Origin: Branchipolynoe longqiensis
Lineage: Eukaryota > Annelida > Polychaeta > Phyllodocida > Polynoidae
DNA: 64,000 nt
Assembly (NCBI GenBank): GCA_030323885.1
Contig: CM059187.1
Location: 90,721,121-90,785,120 of the forward strand
Reading direction: 5' to 3'
In this document: positions 11,901 through 25,096 of the stretch, in pieces
Numbering within the stretch: position 1 is the first letter of the stretch
Layout: each line of letters starts with the position of its first letter
Made by a program: the position numbers and the translations under genes
Notes under the pieces: model-generated
The model's database searches: none
Told to the model about the DNA's origin: nothing
Seen by the model: only the letters and a program-made list of their open reading frames with translations

Positions 11901-14900
11901 CCTCCCTAGCCTGCGGCTAGCCTGAGGCTTTATACCGAGGTAAAATATATATATACATCATACATATTTAACATTAATCGGCAAATGTAAAAAATCGCGG
12001 AAATCCGTGAAACCGCGGAGATCTTTCATCCATGATTGTCAAAGCTATTTTCCATATTCTTGAATGATGTTCAGTTAACACTACTACCGTGAAAAATAAA
12101 CATTTACATAATATTCACAAGCAAACTTTCCATGCCTCCCACAAAAAAGCTGCAGTGCTAATCATTTAAAATAGTTAATTTTGGAGATATTTGAAGAAAA
12201 AACAAATGCTAAAATGCTAAACACCATAGGCATCACCAGTGACAGGTTCTATCGAACTAACGTAGTATTCCTTCTATGCAGCAACAAGTATTTTCAGACG
12301 AACAATTCCGTGATGAAACAAACAAATCTGTATTTCTGTATTCAGGGTTCGCTTCCATAAAAAAATACGGGTTGTTTGTTTGTTGGAATTTTACATCCTG
12401 GTAATATCTAAGGTCATATCAAGACGGATACCGACTTATGACAGTACGCACTCATGGCCACTTGATAGTGTGGCCCACTGGGAAATCACACCACCAACAC
12501 CATCACAACCCATATCCCACTCAGTCACATTATCCTGACACTGAGCTAACCAGTCCTTCCCCTATCCTATTAATGCTGAGTGACAAGCTAGGAAGCGACA
12601 GGTATCAATTTTATAAGTCATTGGTTTGACTCGACCGGGAACCAAACTCCCGATCTCCCGCAGGCGAGCCCTGCGCATTACTGATACGGAGAATACAGAG
12701 GGTGCACAGGACTGTTCTGGTGTTCTGGTGTTGTTTACATAGCTTACCATATTCCGTCGCAGGCAAGCACCATAAACGTATCTGTCTCCTCAAGTGTGGT
12801 AGTCATTATGTCCGGTAATGCCGTAATCATCTGTTCCCTGTCTGACAAGGTGGAATTCCGTTTGTAGCAGTGGTCACCTACAAGACACGTTAACACAGGT
12901 TTTATTCCAATGTTATTGTTTTAAAATACACGTGGCTGCAAAATTCTCAATCTTGCTCCAGCTTCAGCAAGAAATATTTAAGTAAGATGTGATTGGCAAT
13001 CATCAGAGATGAAAGTGGTAATCAGCAACAAAAAAAACCCAAAGAAATTGGACCTTGGCGTAACCTAGCGGGTTCCAGCAAAACTAAGCCGTGGCTATAC
13101 AGACAGCGAATTTCCGCGATAACATAATTCCCCATCAATAGATTAGCACTGTCGGGGAATTGCGGGAAAATGCCAGAAGTCAGGTTTCTCTTTCTTATTT
13201 GGTAACCTAAGAGCATATAAGAATGGGATTCGAATTAACCAATTGCTGCCATACATTTTATTTAACGTTAATAGACAATATTCACAACGCATGTGACATC
13301 TGACAGCGACAACGAACACTACGGTTGTGGGACGTTGCCACAGTGCACACAAAAGCTTTGGAAATTACTAACTTTCAAATGCACGTATGTCAGTCAAATT
13401 TTGGGATATTTGGAAAATTCCAAAAGTATATTGCTTTTGGGTCATTGGAGCTTCCAAGAAAAATAAAATGTTCATGTTTGGACCTTCTTGAAAATTTTAG
13501 GAGGGTACCAAACTAGTCAGTCACTATTAATACACAATATTCACAACGCATGCAACATCTGACGGCACCGATGAACACTACGGTTGTGGGACCGTTGCCA
13601 CAGCCCATGCGTGTGAACATTGTGTATTGGTAAATATCAAAATTCACGAAAACGCGGATACCTTTCATTCCTGCATCATAGAGCAGAAGAAATGCAACAG
13701 CTGATATGTGATTTGGTTCATGACTGGGTTTGCAATCTACGTATTATTTGATCTCAATACGCAACAAGACTACTGATGACTGGTTTAGAACAACGACTCT
13801 GGCTGGCCAAACACTATCAGCCTACCGTAATTATTTGACTGAACAAAATTTAATGGCGAATGGGGCCGAAATGTGAGAACGCTGATTTGTCAGGGAATCG
13901 GAGGAAAATGCCAAAAGTCAGATTTCAACTCTTTTTGCTCTAGTAATATCTACGGTCATATAAGAACGGGAATCGGACTGTATAATATACTGACAATTTC
14001 TGAACGTCAATCAGTGAACATCAACAATCGCGGAAATCCGCGATTTCTCAGAAATCTGTCATCCCTCAAATTAACCCCCCGTCCCCACACACACAAAAAA
14101 AGAAGATATCTTGTGCTAATTCTGTGCTTGTGACTGAAAGAAGTGGGTGGCTGGGTGACCCTTGCATACCGATTGCGCGTGATAAGTTGAGGCCCCCGTT
14201 GACCCGGCCGTCCATGGTAACCCGGCCTCCGGCCTTGGTGATGCGGGTGTGCTCTATTTCGTCCTCAGGTTTATGATCGACCGACATGTCGTGCGCCTTG
14301 CCTCCCCGACACAGGACACACCGCGAGTCGCCAGCGTTGGCCACGTACAGCTCCTTGCCGCGCAGTAGAGCCACCACCGACGTGCACCCACTGTCCGCAC
14401 CAGGCTGCCAGCACCCAACAAAGCATATATCTGGTTAGGGCGCGTTGAAGGCCAGGGTACATTCAATTATGTGACTATATACAAAGCAAGCATTCGAATC
14501 ACTAATAGACCTATTTCCGCCACTAATAGCAGCTCTCTACACACACACACACACACACACACAAAAGTTTGATATAGGATTTGTCATCACCATTTGGATA
14601 ATTTCCCATGATTTCCTAACAGCTAATTTCCCATGATTTCCTAACAGCCTATGAAAGAAATCTCCGCATTTTTGCTTAAATCCATCCCCCTTTGGGATAT
14701 CATTGTAGGCCTCCGGATAGCCACCAACCATCACTGGTGAGCCAAATATATAGAACATCATTTTGTAATATTTAGCTGATACAGATAAAATATTTGAAAT
14801 GATCCAAATACATTGGTTTTATTTTTAAATGCCCCATACAAAAAATGGCTGCAGGGTCCATGCACATGTGAAAATATGGAATTCTGTTATTTTAAGGCCT

Positions 14901-17900
14901 TTCAATGCTCTTTTTTTTAATATAGGAATTCAATACTAGTTTCATTTGGATTTAGTCTGAAATCTCCATGCGGAATAGGGATTTCGGACTAATTTAGATC
15001 AGTGAGGATAGGTTAATTGAAGTGAAAACATGCAAAATTACCCAGATCAAATATTTGAGAGTAATAGTTCTGTTAAATTGACTTAGGAACTAAGTATTCC
15101 CTTCTATTCAGAAACAACCTTTTATAATCTAGCTAATTTAGATTTTTGCAAATGAAGTGCTTTCATCAGACTAAACAGTCACACATTCCCATAATGCCAT
15201 TCACCATTTCACGCACCTCTTCACCTCCGCCCATTGCATCTTCCTCTTCCTCCTCTTCTTCCTCGTCGTCCTCTTCGCCAGCACATGGCACGGCATCCTC
15301 GTCAGAGGAGTCCCCGGACCCGGAAGCCCAGGGCTCAGCGCCTTCGTCATCCTCGTCATCATCCTCATCATCCGAAGAGTCTTCGTCAAAGCTTGACTCG
15401 TCCTCGCCCTCCTCTGGGATCACACTTTTCCGCTTGGAGCGCGTACGCCCTGTGGAAGAGCCAGCTTCCGGTTCCTGCGGTGAGGTCAAGGACACATAGA
15501 GAGAATTAAGTTTCAGGGATGAAAGTGGTCTCCGGCAAAAATAACGGAAATCTGTGGGGATGTTATTTGTAAATAATATTAGTAAAGAGACTGCATTATG
15601 GAAATATGTGAAGCCCGGATATTGATCACATGAGACTTTTTGATTAGATTAGATTAGATTAGGTTAGATTGTTTCAGCTGTATGCTCAGGCCAAGTCGGA
15701 GACTCCACCATCAGGGCCCACTACATCAAAGTACATGTGGTGAGAATGCTCTTCAGACCTGATTGGGAGTAATACGAATATGCACCATTCTCTGAAATGT
15801 GACGAATGTACTATCGTTCATGGATGAAAGTGGTCTCCGGGGAAAAAAAAGCGGAAATGCTGATATTCTCTCATAGGTTTAGCATTGTCAGGGAATTGCG
15901 GAAAATTCCCGGAAGTCGGGTTTCATATATATATATATATATACGTTTGAAGCACGTATTAGTAGTATATGCTGATAGTGCTGCAGTGTAAAATAACGTA
16001 TTAGTATACACTTATAGTGCTGCGGCGTTTGAAAACGTATTCTCTCTCCATATACACTTATAGCTACAGAAAAAATCCCGGAAATCCGCGAAATCGCGGA
16101 GATCTTTCATCCCTGATCGTTGTATGGGGTATTTCTTTTTTGCAAATAAATGGAAACATGGCAACTACAGCGGGTTCGAACCCACACATACATCATTTCT
16201 GAGCTAGCGTCCCAACCATTAGCCTATCCACACCTACCTGTGCATGTGATATTTCAGCTACTGAGGTCAGCGCACCTCTCTACACTCGCAAGTCTCATAC
16301 TTACAATTACAAACACTCAGGCATGGTTTCCGCCAAAAAATAATGTGATGGTACACAGAAAGGAGGGGTGAGGGCGGGGTGGCAGGGGGCGGGTTTGGGG
16401 ATCTGGAGGCTTCGTTGTCTCTGACTCCTTGAAGAACCATTAAAAGAAAATAATGCCAACAATTTGAGGACAAAGAGCCGTACCCTCAATTTAAATGTGT
16501 GGAATTTGACCATTTTACCCTCTACCAGGCAACGCCATTACAGTACAAAGGGATGCTTCCACACAATGCAGTGCACAGCTTGCACAGTATCCTGGTTACG
16601 GCACAAATGCCATGGGGGTGTTTTTGCACATGTGGGAAATATTGTGCCTAGAGCAGGTTTCAAACCAACACTTCTGCTATTCTAGGGATAGTGCTCTAAC
16701 CATTAGCCGACCTAGTCTCCCTGATGCAGGGATGAAAGTGGTCTCCGGTGAAAAAACACGCTTCGAAGAGCCCATGGCACCACCTAGATGGATCCGGTAG
16801 AACCAACAACGAATTTCAGCAAAAAAACTGATATTCTCCGACAGGATTAGCACTGTCAGGGGATTGTGAGAAAATGCTGGAAGTCAAGTTTCAACTGTCC
16901 TGTCCATGCCTAACTCGTTTGTGTTTGGGCTATATGTTCAAGCAGCATCTAAGGTCAGATAAGAATGTGATTCAAACTAACTATTAGCGTTTAGTGATGT
17001 TGATCGGTGAATATCAAACATGGCGGAAATCAGTGAAAACGTGGAGATCTTTCATCCCTGCTGATGCATCAACTAACCCGCGCCTACCTGTCAATGTGGA
17101 ATTTAACCTGTAGAGGTCAGTGCACCTTACTACGCACCCAGACCTCACTAGCCCGAGTAAGCGGCAACTGACCACAGTTGCTGCCAGCGTTAATGTTCGT
17201 TTGTTATAGGGTCCATACACATGTAAAGATATGGAATTCAAGGCTATTTCAAGGCTGTTTCTGATAGGAATTTAAGACTATTTTCATTTGGACTTCAGGG
17301 GCGAAAGTCCAATGGCGAATGGCGATTTCGGACTAATTTAGTTCAGTGGGAACAGTTTAATGGAATTCACGGCTTTTCAAGACTAATTACCGTTAAATTC
17401 AAGGCTTTTCAGGGCCTTGGAATAGGCAAATGAAGTCCAAGACTTTCCAGGGTTTGAACGGACCCTGTTAATAGGTACCCCAAACCCAGGCTGATTACTT
17501 GTTGAATATGCCAAATTCTATCAAAAAATGCTCCACTTCAACACCTTGCCAAAACAAACCACAAAGGACTTTTACAAATGTATTACAGCAGAAACAACCT
17601 TTGTTCTCTTACCTTTAACCTGGTCTTGGATTCATTTTATTATTCAAATAAATAAGCCTGATATAGCTAAATATAAACTACCACCAACTCCCATTTTTCA
17701 CTCTCAAACCATGTAATTTCCCAGGTGGAGATGTGTCATGGTATCCCTAGTAGAATTAGCTAGTGTACATCCAATTTGTGCAACAACGCCATTTGTTGAT
17801 CAAAGTACCCAGGAAAAAGGTACTAATACCCCTAGATAGGTGAGATTCCGAGCTTTCCATTAATATAAAACTCTATATGTTTTACTTTTAGAGAAAATGC

Positions 17901-20900
17901 AAAAAAAATTATTGAAATTTGAAGTTACAAAAATTTCCATTTTAAGTGCTATTTTCTACTAAAAATATAATTTAAAAACCATTAAAAGTTGGTATTGAAT
18001 TAAAGAGAATTTAATTTCCTGTCCAATCATAATTATCAGCGCTCATGCGAACCTATGGCGCTCATGCGCACGGCGATTTAATGACTAAAAATGGTTTTTT
18101 TGGTTGTTTTTTTTAAACTTTTTTTTTTTAAATTTGTTTTAAAATTTGTTTTTGGATACATTACTAGTTTAAGCAGGAGAACTGGTCTTCCTCATTTCCA
18201 CTGCTCATTTCCTTAGTTTTAATTTTGGGAGCTATAATTTTTTTCAAACTCAACATTTTTCATGATTTTGGTAAAATGTGCATTCTTTCTCCTCACTTAT
18301 AAAATATTTAACTGTTTTGTAATGTATGTTGTTATGGATGTATTGAAGTATCTGATAAAGATGAATAGCACCTGAAAATTTCATCCAATTCCATTGTACA
18401 GTTTTTGTTCTGTGATTTTTCAAACTTTTCCAAAAAGCCAGTTTTTCACCTAATTTTATCACCTGCCAAAACTGGCTCTCGGGTGTTTTCAGCCTATTTA
18501 TTTTAATTGTTCCCCATGGTTTGGGGGCCTTGAAAAAAAATAGAGTTACTAGCACTACCCCATAGGCCCGGGATAATTAGAAAAGAATCAATTTGGGTGG
18601 CAATTTTTACCACCAGCGCACTCGAAAAAAGTGCTCTGGGGCCTAATTTCACAAATGGTGAATTCAAGGAAAATGCTATTTTTACCAAGTTTGAAGGTCT
18701 ATATTTTTTAAACTAGCCACCCCATGCACCTGTAACTGTATATACACTGTGTACAGACCAGGGACTCTTAGCCTCTGCCTTGTGGAGCAAGCTGGGTGAT
18801 CCCTTTAAATTTTGGAGACCATCAAAAATGCTATCTTTTAGACTTTGCAGCGTGACCGATTTCAAGTAGGGTTAGTAAAATTTAAAAAGGCTGTATTTGC
18901 CTTAATACTTGACCGATTTTGACAAATGAAGTATCATTGTATTTCGAATTGCATATACTAACAGATGGAATCATTTATATCAAACTCCGAACTCATACAA
19001 AATTTCACTTGGGATACCTACTGTTAATAGGTACCCCAAGTAGAGCAATAAACTAGATCACGGTTCCGACTGCGCATGTGCTGAAAACGGCGTTGGGAGC
19101 AAAGCAACAGCGTACGGCCATTGAGTTTGCCTATACGCGCAGTGAAAAGCGTCAGTTTTATTCAAAATTAATAGAAATCCAAAACCCTAACCGTATCAAT
19201 TGAATATAATCTTTTTGATAAACATGTTTTCTGTAGGTGTTCTAGGCGGTTTGTCTCTAGGTCGTGTGGTTTTATCAATATTTTACTTTTTCTGTATGGA
19301 GATTGGTCACTGCCATTGACAATGCATTGAGTACTCTGGCTATGGCTCTAACACTAGTCTGAGTGCCTAGATCTTTCTAAATCTAAATGCACATGGCATA
19401 AGATGTCCTGATTATATTGATGTAAATGCAATGCTGGATAAAAGATTAATATCTGAATTTATTATATATATTTTTTTAGTTGGCATTCTATATTTCAAAC
19501 AAGAGCTGAGGTGAGCTGAAACTAGCACATTTCATAGCTGCACCCAGTGTATTAGCATGTGCCATGTGCTTTTGGGGGGGGGGGGGGGGGTTGCTCTGAT
19601 GCATCCCACAATGCACCGCGCCGCTGGAACCGTGATGTAGTCTATTAGGTTAGTGGAAAATGCCTGTGGGCACACAAAAACTGAAAAATCTAGGGTTTTT
19701 CATTGATCATATCTCCTCACAACGTCACTCCAGGATTAAAATATTTAGATAAGAATGAAGCTCATGTTCTCAGCTTTCCAGTGATGTATAATCTGTAATA
19801 TTTACTTAATCCACCGACCTATCAAAACGAGATTTATACAGCCTAATTATCCACCTATCCAACTCTGTAATCACTTTTGTTCTAGTCAACCAGCATAGAA
19901 AATATCAATGCCCGCGGTTATTTAATATGCGCTCCGTTTTGGTTGGTCAGAGGTAGCCAGCCTCATTTACATTCCCACATCCAAGAGCTCATGAGCAGCT
20001 GGTGAATGAGACCCCTTTCAAACTTGCTCATAATTGGGAATTTATTTTGCCAGATTTGAACACAATCACTGTAAAATTAAAATAATTCACATATGTCAAA
20101 GCGTACTGTATATATCAGACATGAGCAGAGAAGTAAAGCAAATTAGCTGATTGTGGGCGTATGCCTCAAAACTCGGCCAAAGGCCGAGATGGGGAGGGGG
20201 GAGGGTGTAGGGAGGGGGGCCACCACCCCCTCCCATGGAGAATTTTTTTTTACAAGTAGGACACATTTGGTGAAATTTGGTAGCCACTTAGGAGGGAGAA
20301 ATTTCACTCTTCACCTGTGACATTAGGTAAGAGTAGGCATATAGACCAGTACTCTAAGAATTCAGAAGTGTTTTTCTTGTAATCTTGCATAAATGATAAG
20401 TCAATAATATAAATAATACACCTATACCAGAGTTGATAGTTTGTTATTTAATTTATTGTCTTATACTCCTTCACCTGGCAGTCCTTGTAATATGGTAATA
20501 CTTGTTTAATTGTTATAATAAATGTAAAGGAATATGATAAAAGTAATGTAAATTTCATTTTAACAATAATATAGTCTTATGCTCCCTCAATATATAGTCT
20601 TATGCTCCCTCGATATATAGTCTTATGCTTCCTCAATATATAGTCTTATACTCCCTCCATCAGTTCTTAATACTTGCATAACTGCTATAATAAAGCATAG
20701 AATGTCAAGGAATACAATAATAAAACTAATCTTAAGTTCATTTTAATAACAATGTTGGTTCATTTTTTCTGCTTGTTCTAATTGGCGGAAATCAGCCAAT
20801 TGGCGGGAAATGGTCATGCCTGATATATACTGTAAATAGAAAGAGCATATTGACGATAATAAACCCGGAAGTTTTCATACAATTATCTTGTACGGGTGAT

Positions 20901-23900
20901 TTTCTGTGTCATTTTAAACTTGATGTGTCACATTAGGACGGGAAAAACACTTTCTTATTTGGACTTCATCATAAGTTCACGTTCTAGTAACATCAATGGT
21001 TATATATGTATTGGTATCTTGTGAACGTTAATTGGTGAATATAAAAAAAATCACGGAGATCCCTGAGATCTTTCAACCCTGTTGGATGAAACCCTGATTG
21101 TCAATGACCACAAGTGGAGGAAACTTCGAAACGATAAGTGGTTTAGCTTAGCTGTCAACTACAAGTTCACAATCGACCAATCAAAATCTGACAAAAAGAC
21201 AAAGTAACAAATATGTATACTTTTTTTTACAGAGCTTGGGTTTGTTTCGGTTAAAATGCTTTACCTGCTTTGAAGAAGAACAGGGCCCCGCCTCTTCACT
21301 GATGGATGTGCTGCTACTACTGCTGCCACTACTACTGCTCCCAGCACTTCCGCCTGGTGAAGCGCTTGAACACTCCGGAGCACCACTCTGTGCGGGTTGT
21401 GACGAGGATGACCCAGCACTGACATTGGTGGAGGATGACCCAGCACTGACAGTGGTGGAGGATGACCCAGCACTGACAGTGGTGGAGGATGACCCAGCAC
21501 TGACATTTGTGGAGGATGACCCAGCACTGACAGTGGTGGAGGATGACCCAGCACTGACAGTGGTGGAGGATGACCCAGCACTGTCTGTGGTGGATGACCC
21601 AGCACTGTCTGTGGTGGAAGGCCCAGCACTGACAGTGGTGGAGGATGACCCAGCACTGACAGTGGTGGATGACCCAGCACTGTCAGTGGTGGATGACCCA
21701 GCACTGACCATGGTGGAGGATGACCCAGCACTGACAATGACAGAAGATGACCCAGCACTGACAGTGGTGGAGGATGACCCAGCACTGACAGCGGTAGAGG
21801 ATGACCCAGCACTGACAATGACGGAAGATGACCCAGCACTGACAATGACGGAAGATGACCCAGCACCAACAGGGGTGGAGGATGACCCAGCACTAACAGT
21901 GGTGGAAGATGACCCAGCACTGACAATGACAGAAGATGACCCAGCACTGACAGTGGAAGCAGAGCCCTCATTTACAGTAGATGATCCCGCACTGACAGAA
22001 AATAATCCTGCACTGACAGTGCAAGAGGACCCTGCATTTAAAGAAGAGGCCTCCTCAATGGTTGTGGAATCACCACCTGCCCCAACAGTGGATGAGGACT
22101 CCTGTCTTGGCACTGTACATGAGGTGGTGGTGCTTGATGGCTGAGAGTCTGTGCCGTTAACACTGCTGTCAATGGCCGCTTTTGGTTTGTTGACGGGCTG
22201 CACATCACCCTCACCAGTGCTGCTTGCAGCCGCTGTCGGTTCAACTGCGACAGCACTGGGTTGTGGTAAGTTTGAGTGTGCTTCTGCCGTTATTTTGTTG
22301 GCAGCTGATTCTCGGTGTGTGATATCATCAGAGGTGGTGCTGTCCACACAGCTGCTGCCCTCCTGATCCAGGGACGGCTTTGTGTCCTCCTTGGCCAGTG
22401 CCTCGTTCGCCTGTGGGGTTAGCCTCTTCTTCGGCAAGACGATGACGGATGTCGGCCGGGATGTCGGTGCTGAGGAGGTGGGGCCTGAAGAAGAGGCTGC
22501 CATGCCAGATGGCGCAGCTGCTTGTAGCTGGCTGGCCCGCTCAATGTTCTCATTATTCTCATTGTCCGAGTGGCCATTCATTAACTCGTTCTCCAACTTC
22601 AGTCGGACATCATGCCGCATCATCGGCTTGGCGTCACCATTTTCCTTGCGCGCAACAATAACAGGAGATTGGAACTTCTGGTCCTTTTTAAGTGCGGATG
22701 CAGCTGTCGCGCCTCCACGTCCATAGCGGGAAAGCAGCTCCTCCAGCGGCATGGTCGCCTCCTCATACAGGGCATTCGGCTCCTCCTGGTTTCCTTCAGA
22801 CTCTGAAACAAACAAGTTCCAGCTTATCTCTGTGCCTGTTGTAATCGGTCGACTTCATAAAAGGAAATCGGTAATCTTTAACGAACAAGAAAAGCATGCG
22901 AAAAACTTACTATAAATTGTCTAAATACCCACATCAAAGTTATAAACTGTTATACTCTTTTGGTTGATTCTTCGACACCTTCCTCCCCCCACCCTTTCTT
23001 GATTTATTATTAATCATATTGTTCTTTTAAAAGCAGGGCTCCTATCATACAAAGACAAAATCCAAAGAGAATATTCTTAATTCTTTACATGGTTGTTCTT
23101 TTTCTTCAAGCACTTTTCAAGGACCAAATACGAAAATCCTACGGTTATCCCCAATAAATGTTCTATGCTGTAACCGTCCGAGGATGCAAATCAAGATTAC
23201 AAAAATAAAAGACAATTTCAAATTGTCAGGCAACTATATTTTCAGGACTTTCATGACATTTTGCCCTACACCACAAATCATAAGGACTTTGCCGTACTTC
23301 ATGTTTTCATGTATCAATCTAAGTACTTAACAGGTTTTTACGGACCAGTATGAACCCTGATACTGCCATCATCTGAAAAACTATTGGACTTTACTGGAAC
23401 AGAGCTTAACAGCATGTCCCTATTTTTCTCACTTTATTTGGTTTTGTTTTAAAATTGTTAAACCAGTTCTGCTGTGGTCGCCTTTTTATTTTTCGGATGG
23501 AGGAGAGGGAAAGAAATGCGAGTGCTTTCAGTTTAATGGCCGGACTTTTAGCGGCAGGACAAACTGCTCCGTTGCCAATTAGTGCCTGGTTTTCCCAATC
23601 CGGATTGGCCACATTATTGTCTTAACTTTGCATTAATCCGGGATGATAGTGGTCTCCGGGAAAAAAAGTGGAAATGCTGATATTCTCCCATAGGCGTAGG
23701 ATTGTCAGGGAATCGCTGAAAATTCCCGGAAGTCGGGTTTCATACATATTGGTATACACTGAGAGTGCTGCGCCGTTTGAAGCATGTATTAGTAGCATAG
23801 GCTGCTAGTGCTGCGGCGTTTGCACCACATATTGGTATACACTGATAGTGCTGCAGCATTAGACGCACGTATTAGTATACACTGACCCTGCTGTGGGGTT

Positions 23901-25065
23901 TGAAGCCATAAGTAGTATACGCTGCTAGTGCTGTGGCATTTGCACTACATATTAGTATACGCTGATGGTGCTGCAGCGTGAAACAACGTATTGGTTGGTT
24001 GGTTGTTGGAGTTTTACATCCTGGAAACATCTAAGGTCATATCAGGACGGCTGCAACATATTAGTATACAATTATAGCTACAGGAAAAATCCCGGAAATC
24101 CGCGAAATCGTGGAGATCTTTCATCCCTGATTAATACAGCGGTCTGCAGTGACAATAATACCATCAGTTCCACCCCAAACATGCAATAAAACCCAAAAGG
24201 TTACATGAAAATTGACACATCAACGCCATGTATCTACCCAAACTTCTTTTCTCACTTTTGTTCTTACAAGACAATCATCTTTGGTTAATGCTTGAAAGAA
24301 AATCTTGTTTCAATTTGTTGTGTTAAAATGATGCAATTGAGGTTTCTAATTTCCAAGTTACACAGGTATTTTTAACATTTTGCATATCAAAGTTAAAACA
24401 GGTAAAATAGCTTGCTTTTTTTCAACCTTGACATATGCACATGTAAACCTTCATATGAAGACGGGTTCTGTTATTATTAGGAAGACCAAGAGAAGAGAAC
24501 GACCAATATATATTACTAAAAAATAAGCAAACTATTTGTTTTGTTTTTTTAAGAAAAATAAAATGGAGCAATAATTAATAAATTTCTGAATTTATAAGCA
24601 ACTGTTGTCCAACAACTTCTAAATTGGTTAGCAATAGGACTTGCAGGTCGAGATAACGCTAGCAGGGTTGCCAACATTGAAAATGAAAAACCGGAAATCC
24701 CCACAGACATTTAAAAAAGAATAAATATCTCAGATGCTCTCTGATGACTTTTGGACACAATAATCCATAAGATAATTACTAAATGAAAAACTGGAAGATT
24801 GGCGTATGGTGATGATGGGGACACGGCGAAACCATAAGGGTTGGCAACCCTGCGCTAGGTTGGCACTAGTGTACTATCAGTACATCTATGTATGTATGTA
24901 TGTATGTATGTATGTATGTATGTATGTATGTATGTATGTATGTATGTATGTATGTATGTATGTATGTATGTATGTATGTATGCATACATACGTATCTATG
25001 TATGTATCTATGTGCCTGTCTGCATGCCTATCAGCACATGTATGTATGTATGCGTGCGTGCGTGC

Positions 25066-25096
<31 letters not shown>

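Larger units (their letters stand above)
9067..11950 (-). mobile_element. Internally deleted DIRS1-like retrotransposon (element C)
   Basis: Minus-strand element with inverted ends. TGCTGGACCCGGATGTGCTT at 11876-11895 is repeated inverted near 9165, followed outward by an AAGCC(T)TATACC-like block. Inside are a frameshifted DIRS-type gag and the first part of an RT. The RT catalytic core, RNase H and tyrosine recombinase are absent. No target duplication flanks it, as expected for tyrosine-recombinase elements. The region 11142-11870 is its untranslated leader with nothing else recognised. Confidence 0.75.
8844..12034. mobile_element. CAGGGATGAAAG MITE split by a DIRS-like insertion
   Basis: The left part (8844 to ~9060) begins CAGGCATTAAAGTGG and includes the family block 'tcagggaatcgccgac'. 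The right part (~11960-12034) has 'catatttaacattaatcgg' and ends ATCTTTCATCCATG. The 6-bp target duplication ATTGTC is intact outside both parts (8838-8843 and 12035-12040). This shows that the two halves were one element before the DIRS element inserted. Confidence 0.85.

Noticed and set aside
21236..22144. 302-codon plus-strand open frame of EDDPALTVV repeats
   Set aside because: It is the antisense of the PPM1G exon 4 minisatellite. The minus frame has splice sites and conserved flanking motifs, the plus frame has neither.
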